Assembly: GCA_037355855.1 (NCBI GenBank)
Contig: CM074759.1
Location: 6,944,001-7,008,000 of the forward strand
DNA: 64,000 nt
Reading direction: 5' to 3'
Origin: Pseudo-nitzschia pungens
Lineage: Eukaryota; Bacillariophyta; Bacillariophyceae; Bacillariales; Bacillariaceae
The notes beneath the pieces are model-generated. The model was not told the DNA's origin. It did no database searches and saw only the letters and a program-made list of their open reading frames with translations. Shown piece after piece: positions 52,660-63,619 of the stretch. Position numbers and translations under genes: made by a program. Every line of letters starts with the position of its first letter. Position 1 is the first letter of the stretch.

Positions 52660-55600
52660 ATGAGCAGCAGCGGCAGCAACATCAATAACAACGCTCCGCC
52701 CCAAATGGCCCCGCAAACAGCTGCAGTTCCTGCCGCTTCCTCGCTTCCGGTGTCCTCGTCTGCTGCAATTGTTGCGAAACCGAAGCCGTCCGGAGATAGC
52801 AACGCTGCGAACAGCAACGGCAACAAGAACACTGCCGTCGACGAAAACGGTGAGAGAAACCGAGTCCGAGCAGAGCGATCGCTCCGAATTCCGTCGTGGA
52901 TCTCACCGAGGATTCCGAGACCGAGACTCGTTCTGCAATCATCAAAACGAAATGCAGTGGTATAGCTCCGAGCAATACGAACGCACCAAAAGACATGGAC
53001 CTGGTTGTGGTGGCGCGAGAAATGCAGCGATTCGAAAACTCGACTCCGAGCGCTGCATTGGACCACGCCTTACAAAATCTCCCGAATCCGGTCTACAATG
53101 CGGTGCTCAAAACGGTGGTGTACCGGTTTATTCCCACAAAAAAACCCGACCCCTGACCCAGGGAGCAGCACCTCCTTGGGCAAGAAATACATGGGCCTTC
53201 TTCGGAGCGCCAGCAAGCGGTTGGCATCGGAACCCTCTCTGCTGGCGGGACTCAAGTGCTCGTATTGCGCGGGCATGCCCCAACACTTCGAGGGATGCGT
53301 CTCCTTTGTCCGCCTCGACGCCCCGGACGCGCCGGAGCTGGTAGCCAACGCCATCCACCAGCGGATCTTCCACATGGAGACCAAGTGCAAATTTGCCAGG
53401 CAGGAGCACGGGGAACACGAGGTACGAAAGCTCTTTGACAGCTCCTACAACCGATTGGATGTGCACCTGCGAGAGTTTTGCAAGGAGTGGCTCAAGGAGT
53501 GGAATCTTCACAAGGAACGACCCCTGGTGACAGAGACGATCACGAAAGGGAGGACATTGGCAACGACCGGTACAACTGACGGGTACAACGACTGCTTGCG
53601 TCCGCGGCAACCGCCGAAGCACGCACGGCACCGGAACCGCTCCCCCCTCCCATACCCGCGATCCAGCCGCGTCCCATCCTCCCAAGGGCTCCCGCTGCAC
53701 AGCAGCACCCCGCGGCCGTGGTGGCGGCGCGGCGTTTGGCGATCCAGCACCAACAAATCCTCCAGCAATTGACCTTAAAACAGCAGCAACAGCAGCAATC
53801 AACAGCAACGACAACTTGCGATCAGTAGGGGTCAACTAATGATGCAACAGCAACGAGAACGAGAACGGCAGATAATGATAAAGAATCATCAGTTGATTCT
53901 GCAACAACAGCAACAACGATTGATGCAACAGCAACAGCAACAACAAAAGGAACGTCAGAAGCAACAGTATTTATTGCAGCAGCAGAATCAATGGAAACAA
54001 ATCCAGCAAAAAGTACAGCAGCACAAACAACAACGACAGCAACCGCAACTGCAGCCGAAACCGCAACAGCAACAGCAACCGCAACAGCAACAGCGACAAT
54101 CGCCACCGAAACCACAACCCAAGCCAATACCCCCAAAACCGAAACCACCAAAGTTCCACAATTATTTCAGGCGCAAAAGGATACCCTTTGAGGAGCTAGC
54201 CAAGGTCCACGAAGACCTATGGGAGGAGGGCAGCTGGGCTCTGTTCAATCCACTTTGGGAGCCATACGACGACGCAGACGAAGCGGACGAGTATTTGCTG
54301 TCGCAATCCACCAGCGCTGCGACAAATGTGTCACAGCAGCAGCAGCCTCAGCGGAATGCCAACCCAAACGGTAACGGAGTACAATGTCATGCGATCGCTG
54401 CCACCCCCAAAACCAAACCCGGAGTACTGTCTCCCGATTCAACCCCACCAGCTCGCGCAGTGCCCGGACGGAGTGCCCTACGCGAAGGAGAAGAAACTGC
54501 TGGATCCTGCTTCCTCCGAAATGATTGGTCTGTCTCTCCTCGGTATCCTACCCAACGATGTAGTCGTTGCCGGCGAGGGATGTTCGTCGACCGTGGCCCG
54601 ATCCCTCCACGATCGGATCGGAAACCGCCATTTCTTCGGACTGGTGTCGGAACACCGTCACCAATTTAGGCATAGTTGCGACGGTGGCGATCACGACGAA
54701 GAAGAAAAAGAACGATCGATCATCGTCGAGACGATCCTGGATCAAATCACCAAGCGCAGGGGGCGCTTTTTCTCGGCCGGGTCTCCCATGAAGGAACCCC
54801 GGAGAGCGACGGAGAAGGAAGCCAGAAACTATGTTCGCTATCGGTTGGAACGGGGCTTTCCCGACGTTTTGGATCCAGATCGGCACGATCCCCGATGCCT
54901 TTCCGTGGAGCGGGGCTCTCTGCCTACATCCGGGACCCGACCCGACTCCGAGTCCGCAGCGAACGACGTCGATGGCAAGGATGATGTTCCTCCGGCTCCT
55001 CGGAGCAAGGTTTGGAACGTTGAGCACGCACCGAAAATCGGGTTAATTACCGGAGCTCTGGAATGGGACACGCGGAAACACAGAACGGTCGCTTCCACCA
55101 CCCAAAAACTCTTTTTTTCCGACTTGCGAACGGCACCGTTGACAACGCCAGACCCATCATCACCACCATCACCATCATCACCATCACCGAACGGGGAATC
55201 ATCGGGCACAGAAATGGAGGCGTCGTCACCAACGACAGTGTCAGAAACCAATGCCAACAATAACATTCACGGTAATTTGAATGGGATTGGAACTGGAACC
55301 GAAGCGGCAGAAAGCAATGCCAACAAAAGCATTCAAGGGAAGTTGAATGGAACTCGAACCGAAGCGGCGGGAGTTCTGGCAAGCGCGTCAACTACCACTG
55401 CAATTGCAATGGCAACACCGCAAGAAAGGAATACGAACAACAACGTTCACGGGAATTTGAATGGGACTAGTAATATCGATCGATCGAGCAAGACAACGGC
55501 ACCATCATCACCACCAAAAGCATCGCCAACCAAATTGTCGGAAAGTATAAATGGCAGCAACGTTCGTGGGAATTTGAACGAGACTGAAAGGGACACAAAA

Positions 55601-55903
55601 CCATCCGAGGCGACAAATCAACACAAGACGCAATTGAATGGGGATGCAGGAACAACTGCTGCTGCTGCTGCTGCTGCACGGGGCTACGAAAAACAATCAC
55701 CAAAGGATGGCAACAAGCGAAATCACGACGAGACTTCCAGCAGTAGTACCGAGGGACACACAACTTCCCCCCACCTAGTCCAAGAGAGCACGCAGCGAGG
55801 ACACGGAAGTGATCGAGATTTCTTCGGATTGCTCCTCCGACTGAAGGCGGGAAGGAGGGGCCGCTATAACGACTCCATCCCGGGGGCAAGGAGGCAATCA
55901 TAG
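52660..55903 (+). pseudogene. DUF6824-like diatom gene in several frames (decayed or badly sequenced)
   Basis: Coding-like segments change frame along this span: MDLVVVAREMQRFEN to RFIPTKKPDP (to 53156); SLGKKYMGLLRSASKRL to HLREFCKEWLKEWNL (from about 53157, with CSYCAGMPQHFEGC); a Pro/Gln-rich segment; a Gln-rich part ending PFEELAKVHEDLWEEGSW (53839-54360); and from about 54370 the DUF6824-like domain (GILPNDVVVAGEG, RSIIVETILDQITKRRGRFFSAG, EKEARNYVRYRLE). DUF6824 is frequent in diatoms and of unknown role. At 53151 the change coincides with CCC-TGA. Shifts of both signs are needed, so decay or poor consensus is more likely than a translational mechanism. An Asn/Thr-rich tail follows. Confidence 0.55.
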
Positions 55904-56922
55904 AAACGGGGATCACTGGCAACCATCGACTCTAGTAGTACAGGACGGTGTGCGATCCGGTCCAATTCGGTCCAATTCATCAAATCGGATCGGTTCGGAG
56001 GCCAGAACGATCGGTTGCCAGTGATGCAATCATGCCGCCAGCAAATCTTTTCCAGTTCTGGATTTATCCTTCATCGTCGAGCACCGCGTGGAAGTAAGTT
56101 GTCAAGAAAGTAGTACCAGCAATCGAGTATGAGTATTTCCACGCGAATGGGATGATACTACTCTCTACTGGTTGCGGCTTGTTCCTTGGCAAACACATGA
56201 TCAGTATTTCCAGGCAATAAGGCAAGCTACATGATTTGCTCGCCACACTACAAATAACTATGTTGGAGCGTAAAATATTAAAGAAAAGAGATGGATGCAA
56301 CAGTTCCAATCTGTGGTGGTGGCTCATTGCAACCAAACTGCTGACAGCAGCTCAAAATAAAGATGATGATGGAACCCCAACCTATTTTACTTATAGCAAC
56401 AAGGTTTTCTATTGGCTTAGGGTTTTGACTACTAAGTACTTCGTAATTAACAGTAAGGTTACCGTATTAGAAGTGTCGCCATGGTTATTGTTCAATTTTT
56501 CAATTATTTTATAGAAATTACAAATTACGAAGCTCAATTCAATTTTTAACCAGTTTTTTCAACAGTCGTACGTTGTCTACACTTCTACATACTATGAAAA
56601 CGAATCAAACGTAAGAACATATGTAACGTCTTTCCTCCTCCCGTCTTGCACCACGTGGTATAGTTTTTTTCAATTTCCGATGCGATGCGCTGCACTGCAT
56701 TGCTTCAGTTGCTCGACTGACGCAATCACGCGTGCTCCAACCACCACAGAAAAATAATTGTAGCAACAACGCTAATTACCACACGGAGAAAGAATAGGAG
56801 GCGTGACTTTTTCGACGTCGATCGAGTTTCGAGTTTTGGGACCACGCGCGCACGCGGCAGCATCAGCAAGCGGTCGTCGTCGAGTTTTTCCCAGAGATAT
56901 TTGCGCATCTGTCTCAATCAAG

Positions 56923-56956
<34 letters not shown>

Positions 56957-57279
56957 ATGTGTGTGTACGGTAATCTTACCGTAAAACCTTATGTGTTGCT
57001 TTTTCGAAGTTCTCATCCGAGCTTCCAACCCGGGCGGCGATATTAGCTTCGTTTCCGTCGACCGTGCCGCTCATTCCACTTTCATCGGTCAGAGTTGATC
57101 CGAACGCTGTCATCTTCTTGACGAAGGATAAACCAGTCAACAACAGTCCCACGCACCGTCGCAAGGAACTGTTTGCTTCTGATTGATTCATCACAGGACA
57201 CCAGACGAGAACAACCGTCCAAACGAACGAATTTCTTCGATAGAAGGATCGCACCGCATCTCCAGTCCGATCAGACACC
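55904..57279. other. Intergenic
   Basis: About 1.4 kb without a supported gene. A GT dinucleotide run (about 56923-56954), AGTAAGGTTACCG (about 56451) and GGTAATCTTACCGTAAAACC (about 56969) are visible. Confidence 0.5.
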
Positions 57280-58881
57280 ATGGTTCACGTTCCGTCCCTT
57301 GCCGTTTCGGCGTTCTTGTGCCTCTCCGCGATCGGAAGCCAGGTCGGCGCCTTTGTTCCCAGCGGAGGCGTCACCCAACAACGCGCCGCCACCGGATTTT
57401 CTTCCGAACGGTGCCCGGGTCGCTCCCGAACCGAGAAGCAGCGGCAGCAGCAGCACCTCTCTGTTCATGTCGTCCAGACAACAAACCGGGCGCGACTTTT
57501 ACAGAATCCTTGGAATCAGCCGAAACGCCTCGACGAAGGAAATCAAATCCGCTTTCCGGCAAAAGGCTAAGCAATTCCATCCAGGTGCGTTGCGTTGGGT
57601 TGCGTTGGGATCGACGAGGAAGCCTTGTGTTCGCTTGGTCTCATTCGTTTGGGATCGATTGGTTGTGGTGTCTGAGTCGGGTCCAGGTCCGGTTCGGTCG
57701 ACCGAGATTCTTATTTGTCGTGTCGGAACAGTCCTGTGCATTCAATTTTAATTCGACTGCGTTGTTGATATTTATCGTTGTCTGTTTTGTTCTCGTTCGC
57801 GATGATTTTCTATTCTGTTGTGGGGACAGATGCCAACCCCGGAAAGGACACCACGGAGCAATTCCAGGAGGTCAACCGTGCCTACGAGGTGTTGAGAAAC
57901 CCTGACTTGAAAAAGAAATACGACATGTTTGGGGAATCGGGTGTGGGAACCTCGGCGGCCAGTGAGGGCCAGGGATCGCCCTTCGGAGGAGGTGCCGGTT
58001 TCGGACAAGAGGTCGACCTGAACGACATTTTTGATTCCTTCTTTGGCGGCGGTGGTGGCTTTGGAGGAGGTGGTCCCCGTACCCGACAGCAGCCCCGAGG
58101 ACCCGTGGTCGGAAACGATCTCCGATTCGATTTGGAGATTGATTTCAAGACCGCCGTCTTCGGAGGAGAGGAGAAGGTCCGCATTCGCCACCTGGAGACC
58201 TGCGACACTTGTAGCGGAAGCGGTGTCAAGCCCGGCAGCAAGATCAACACCTGCGCCAACTGCGGCGGAAGCGGTGTCACGGTCGAGGTGACCCGAACCC
58301 CGCTCGGAAACTTCCAGACGCAACAAACCTGCCCCAGCTGTCGCGGAACCGGACAAAAGGTCGAGGAATACTGCGGAACTTGCGGCGGACAGGGACTCAA
58401 CCAAAAGACGAAACAGATTAAGGTCACCGTTCCCGCCGGAGTCGAGGACGGCAACAAGCTCCGGGTGAGAGGAGAGGGAGACGCCGGTCCCAACGGCGGT
58501 CCCGCCGGAGACTTGTACATTTTCTTGCGCGTCAAGGAGGATGCCAAGTTCCGCCGCGAGGGACCCGAGATCTACTCGGAGGAAACCATCAGCTACATCG
58601 ACGCCATTCTCGGCAACTCCATCAAGACGCCGGTCGTCGACGGCGAGGTGACCATCAAGGTCCCTCCCGGCACGCAACCCGGACAGGTCATGCGACTGAA
58701 GGGCAACGGTGCTCCCCGATTGGGCAACCCCAACCAGAGAGGGGACCACTACGTCACCGTCAAGGTCGACATTCCAAAGGATCTCAGCAAGGAGGAGGAG
58801 GAACTCATCGAAAAGCTGCGGGCGATTCGGGAGGGAAAGACCGAATCCTCGGGAGGAAAGGGATTTTTCAACCGTGGTTAA
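57280..58881 (+). CDS. dnaJ: Type I DnaJ/Hsp40 co-chaperone, probably plastid
   Basis: Two exons, 57280-57584 and 57830-58881. The J domain starts at GRDFYRILGISRNASTKEIKSAF, and the splice junction falls inside its HPD motif. A Gly/Phe-rich segment (GAGFGQEVDLNDIFDSFFGGG) and four zinc repeats follow: CDTCSGSG, CANCGGSG, CPSCRGTG and CGTCGGQG. Then comes the C-terminal substrate domain (KVTVPAGVEDGNKLRVRGEG to HYVTVKVDIPKDLS). It stimulates Hsp70 ATPase and binds unfolded clients. The frame from ATG 57280 encodes a plastid-type signal (AVSAFLCLSAIGSQVGAFVPS), but the J domain is in the +1 frame. The change lies between about 57385 and 57460. Without it, translation could start at an internal ATG (MSSRQQTGRDF). 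Confidence 0.88.
57585..57829 (+). other. Intron of dnaJ (245 bp)
   Basis: Donor GTGCGT (less common), acceptor ACAG; splicing gives FHPDANPGKD. The donor runs directly into a GCGTTGCGTTGGGTTGCG pentamer-like repeat. Confidence 0.9.
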
Positions 58882-60091
58882 GCAGGGAACGGAACCGAAC
58901 GGAGCGTGTGTCCGTGTGGATGGTTTGTTTGTTGGTTGGTTCGCGACACGACGTGACACGATACAATGCAACGCACACGAACCACCACCGTCTCCATCGC
59001 ACGTGCCGCGGACGGGTGGGTCTGGGAACGTCCGAACATTTTTTCTAACTTGCCATATACAACTACAACAACTACTACTACCGACTCGCACGAACCCTCC
59101 CGCCACGGCATTGTACTCCTAGTACTGGAACGGAACAACGGCTTCCGGTCGAGTACAACCACAACTACTACTATTACTCTGTTTTATTTTAACAATGCAA
59201 TAATACTAATAATAATAATAATAATAATAAACAAAAGAACATCTCGCTATCGAATTACTCGGTTCCGCCTCTAGCGCACGGATTCTTGTTGGACTCGGAT
59301 GCGGCATCTGGCAAATTGTTGCGTGCGTTCTCCGTGGCATTCCGATGCGGATCCTTTATGGATTTTTGCTCGACCGACCCTGGGCGCGGTAACACCGAGC
59401 GGATTTGTGCTCCAAACAACCGATCGCCCGCAAATCGTCGGAAACCCCAACCCGCGCCGACCGCGAGGTCGATCGAGATTCCGATCCTTTGGCGGACCGC
59501 GATACGCACTGCACCGTACGGTAAGATTATTCGCATCCCCCCGCCGCATCGATCGATCGAAACGCCGCAAAACTCTTGCCGCCACCGCGGTGGATGGGCC
59601 TTTCTCGATTTGGTTCGCAGCGGTTCGTTGGGATTCCACCGGTATGTTGTGCTATTGTTGATGATACTCGGTATGAAATATACTATACTTTGGCATTGCT
59701 ATCATCACCTTATAATAAATAATAGTATAATATTGTATTGCATTCCTATTACAATCTCAAAATAATATAATAGTACCGTACTGTAATTTATGCTCTCTAT
59801 CGGTTCCCGGAGGCACTTGTACCGTACCGTGTGACAAAGATTCCTCGAGACTTCGGTTCGTTCTATTCTTTTGTTTCGTAACGTTTCCAACTCGACGTTC
59901 GTTGCGTTTTCGATCCGGATTGTTCCGGACTGTACCGTGCCATTGTTTGTTCACCATCGGTGGAGTTCTCGCAGATTGCCCCTTGGACCGCATCCTTCGT
60001 TTGTTGTTGGAACCAAACTACATTGAGCCGACGACACTCGATTCCATTCCATTTGACTCCATTCCACTCCACTCCATTCCATTCCGCGCCA
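58882..60091. other. Convergent intergenic region
   Basis: About 1.2 kb without a supported gene. An AATA/TAA microsatellite (about 59207-59230) and CCATT pentamers (about 60041-60088), the latter next to the reductase stop, are visible. Confidence 0.5.
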
Positions 60092-61114
60092 CTACCGCGC
60101 CACCCGGAATTCGGCCCCGGACCCGTCCCGCTTGGGGTGGACCTTGATGAGGCTCCCCGAGTGGGGCCGGAGCGCCGGTTCCACCAGCCAGACCCCGATC
60201 TCCCGGGCCACGTCCGCCGGTTGCGTCCACTTTGAAAAATCCTCGGTCGGCATGGCCTCCCGGTTCGCGGGGGTGTCGAGGGTCGTCGGCAGAATGCCCA
60301 CGACGCTGAGCTCGCGGAGGTAGGCGTTTTGGTCCCGCGCATGTTGCTGCCAGAGTTTCCGGGTCTCGCGGCGCTTGGCTTGGCTCGTGACGGCCTTGCC
60401 GGTGGACTCGCCGAGGGTCCGGACGAAGTGGTGGGTCGCCGCCTTGGAGAGGCCGTAGCCCGTCATGCCTGGGGTTCCGCCGAGGGCGACCGTGGCGCCG
60501 ATGGTCACAAAGAGCCCCCCGCCCTCGCGGCGGGAGCTTTCGTCGTCGTCGTCGCCGTCGTCGTCGTCCAAATCACGAGACTCGAGTCGATCGGAATTCC
60601 CGGCTTTCAAAAATTGCTGCGCGGCGTACCCGGCGGCCAGCACGGGAGCCAGGTTCTTGCCCATCATCCGGTCGATGGTCGACGCGTACGACAGGGCACC
60701 CTCGGCCAGCCACGATCGCTCGGCATCCCAGGAATTCTCGTCGTCGCCGTCGTCGTCGTCAATGTCCGTGTTCGGGTCCCACTCCGGAGGCTCCGGGTCT
60801 CCCTCCCATCCCCCGGCGACGCAAATGATTGCATCGAGCTGCCTCGTCCCGCCCCCCAGCAGCTGATGCAATCCGTCCGCCAGTGCCACGGTGAGGTCCA
60901 CCAGGGGGGTCGGCTCAAGGGCGACACTGTCAGTGTCGTAATCATTGCTTCGCAGCTCGACAAAGCCCCCTTTCAGGTGGGGTTGGTCATCGGAGCGGGG
61001 AACGACCACGTCGGCTCCCACGACGCGAACGCCCAGGTCCTTTGCCAGGTGCCGGACGACGGACCGGCCCAGGGCTCCGGAGGATCCCACCACCAGGGCG
61101 GTCTTGGGAAAACC
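60092..61114 (-). CDS. Dihydropteridine reductase-like (QDPR) short-chain dehydrogenase
   Basis: The conserved frame starts about KTALVVGSSGALGRSVVRHLA (NAD-binding GxxGxLG). It has LDAIICVAGGW, the catalytic region GTPGMTGYGLSKAATHHFVRTL (YxxxK), and the QDPR-specific end VVGILPTTLDTPANREAMPTEDFSKWT and HSGSLIKV. QDPR regenerates tetrahydrobiopterin from quinonoid dihydrobiopterin, the cofactor of aromatic amino-acid hydroxylases. Two acidic inserts (DIDDDDGDDE and LDDDDGDDDDE) are absent in typical members. The frame stays open upstream, but no in-frame ATG is seen for at least 300 bp. A nearby frame has a leader-like TASIAAFVP, so an intron or frame change at the 5' end is likely; the start is not resolved. 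Confidence 0.82.
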   Translation of the reverse strand, partial: GFPKTALVVGSSGALGRSVVRHLAKDLGVRVVGADVVVPRSDDQPHLKGGFVELRSNDYDTDSVALEPTPLVDLTVALADGLHQLLGGGTRQLDAIICVAGGWEGDPEPPEWDPNTDIDDDDGDDENSWDAERSWLAEGALSYASTIDRMMGKNLAPVLAAGYAAQQFLKAGNSDRLESRDLDDDDGDDDDESSRREGGGLFVTIGATVALGGTPGMTGYGLSKAATHHFVRTLGESTGKAVTSQAKRRETRKLWQQHARDQNAYLRELSVVGILPTTLDTPANREAMPTEDFSKWTQPADVAREIGVWLVEPALRPHSGSLIKVHPKRDGSGAEFRVAR

Positions 61115-62365
61115 GGTGGTGCCGGACTCGTCCGAGTCGTAGTCGTACTCGTAGTCGTCGACGTCGACGTCGTTGTGTTTGGAACGAAAGCGGCGATCGA
61201 CGCGGTGGTACGGGAGAACCCGGGGTCCCTGCGGTTGCAGTTGCCGGTGTTGATGTTGTTGATGATGACTGATGATGATTCGTGAAGGACCAGGAGCTCG
61301 CCGTTGTCACGCTTCGGATGCTGCGTGTCTGGTTTCGATTCGAGATCCCGCCTCTTTCCAAGAGTCGTCGGGCTATTTGGAGGGATCGATGACGATGACG
61401 ATGACAATTCATGCTGTTCTTCTCGTTCCTGTTTTCTTTCCAATCTATCTGGCGTATTGATTGATATTCCGCGATCTTCTGATCAGTTTGTCTTGTTATT
61501 GCGAAATAATGTATTATTAATTTGTTGGTATCGCAGCGTGGGTTGGTCAATGGTGACGACTAAGATTACTGTCTAAACGTTACGACGACACAAAGAAGAA
61601 TTTCGTGACTTGTTGATGCAGCAAATAAGATTGATTGATGATGGGGGTGACAACTGACAACAGCAGTCCGCACGAGTGGTGATTTTGATGTCTGGATTCT
61701 GGATGGAGCGCAGGAACCGAAACCGGAGTTCGGATCTTGCGAGAAAAAAAAAATACGAGAATTGGGATCCCGAACGAAAGAAAACCATCTGTTTTTCGAA
61801 AAAAATGATTTTGACGATGATTCATTCATCCATTCATCATTCATTCATTCTCGGAACAATGTCGTGTGAGTGGTGATTGGTCACCATGTTACTTCTCTTT
61901 ATTTTTGAAGATTGATTCATTCGATTCAGATATCCCTCGAATATAATTCCCCTGTTACTCCTCTTCCCTCCTTTTCCACCGCATCCCATTTGCACTCACA
62001 AGTTTTTTTTCTGGGCGGGGTTCGAGTTTGAAACAAGGAGCTCCACGGCACCGTAACTTACCTTACCATACTGGTACCGTAAGGTAATTAAGGTTACTGT
62101 ACTATCCTAGATGACCGCAAAACCCTACCAAAGCACCGCAAACGATCACAGACGGAGAGAGATCATTATTTTGATGATCATTCCCATTTGCAAATCCAGA
62201 AAGTGACCGACCACCAACTCGTGGCACCGGCGCAACCGTCTTTGGAGAATCAATCGCCTCGCGTTATTACAGTAGCACTCAAACGCAACACCGTACCATC
62301 GACAATCGACAATCGACAATCGACAAACACCTTTTCGACCCGGGATTCTCGCGAGCGCCGAAACA
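61115..62365. other. Divergent intergenic region
   Basis: About 1.25 kb. It holds the unresolved 5' end of the reductase gene (to about 61450) and then non-coding sequence with ATTCATTCATTC repeats (about 61820-61850). A cluster of ACCGTAACTTACCTTACC and GGTACCGTAAGGTAATTAAG motifs spans 62050-62101. Confidence 0.5.
62050..62101. promoter_or_regulatory. Cluster of inverted GTAAGGTTA-type motifs
   Basis: Two opposed copies of ACCGTAA(C)TTACC-like sequence form an imperfect inverted repeat around CATACTGGTACC. It is 265 bp upstream of the last gene. It belongs to the recurrent intergenic motif family. Confidence 0.5.
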
Positions 62366-63587
62366 ATGTCCTCGGCATCGTCGCAACGGAACGATAGAAA
62401 CGGGCTTTCCGCCGGCACTCTTTCGCTCCGAAGGGGTCGCGCGGGCACGTGGTGGTTGGCATTGTTCCTGTACGCATGCGCATCCGCATCCACGATGTGC
62501 TCCGCGAACCCCCACTCCAAGGCCTACATCCCCTTCCGGACGGACCCGTACGACCAGCCCATTGCCAAGAACGAGGCCGCCGACTTTCGCAGCGACCGCA
62601 GCTTCGAATCGGGAAGCCGGCCCCGCCTCTACGAGCCCGAAAAGGCGAAAGGGCAGGACCCGGTGTGCCCGCTGCGGTTTTCCCTCGGGGTTTCGAGGAG
62701 GACCAACGACGCGGCGCCCGGACTGGGGGACTCGTCCGGAACCCCGCTGGGGATTCACCAGCCGCCGATCATCTACCCGGTGCTGCCCTGGCAGGGACCC
62801 GGGCGGCAGGTCCTGTACGCGACGCAGTACGAGCACCTGGACTTGTTGACGCCCATGAAGGGATCCATCGGGGTTGCGTCGTCGTCGTCGTCATCTTCGT
62901 CGTCGTCCTCGTCCCCGGGAAGCGGGGACGGCGACGATCTCGGGAGTTTTCTCACCGAGGGACTCATCGAGCACCTGGAATTCCCGCTCCTGTTCGAATC
63001 GAGCGCCTTTCAGACCAGCCCGGTGATTGCCGACGCCAATGGGGACGGCATTCTCGACGCCATTCTCACGGACTACCACGGGGGAGTCTACGCGATCGGC
63101 CTCCAGATGGGCGAATCCTCCAGCGGCAACGCCCGGAACCACCGCTACTTTTTGAAGGCGCAGGTCCCCCGTCTGTACGTCCGGCGCCAGTGGATCGAGG
63201 CCGCCGTCAACGAGACGCTCGGCATCGACCCCTACGAGGCCGAAAAGGCCGCGGAGGAAGCCGAGCGCCTCGCCGAGGAAGCCCGCAAGGCGGCGAGGGC
63301 CGCGGAAGTGGCCGGGGAAAACGAAAACGAAGGAGAAGAAACGCCGAGGGATCGCCGGGAGCGCTTCCGGGCCAACGACGAACGGCCCTACGATCCCTAC
63401 CACTCGTATTTCGAGTATTCGTACGGAAACGGAAACTCGGCCCACGAACCGATCCTCCGGGGCGTCACGGCGAGTTTGCTCGGACAGGACAAGGAGCACG
63501 TCGAGGGGCTGGCCGAGCGGCGGAACCGACAGCACCACGCTCCGGCGAGCGACGAGCAAACAATCATTTACGACAGCTACGAGGACG

Positions 63588-63619
<32 letters not shown>

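Noticed and set aside
52660..55903. Programmed frameshifting as explanation for the whole DUF6824 locus
   Set aside because: At least two of the required changes have the opposite sign and lie in low-complexity sequence; decay or consensus error is simpler.
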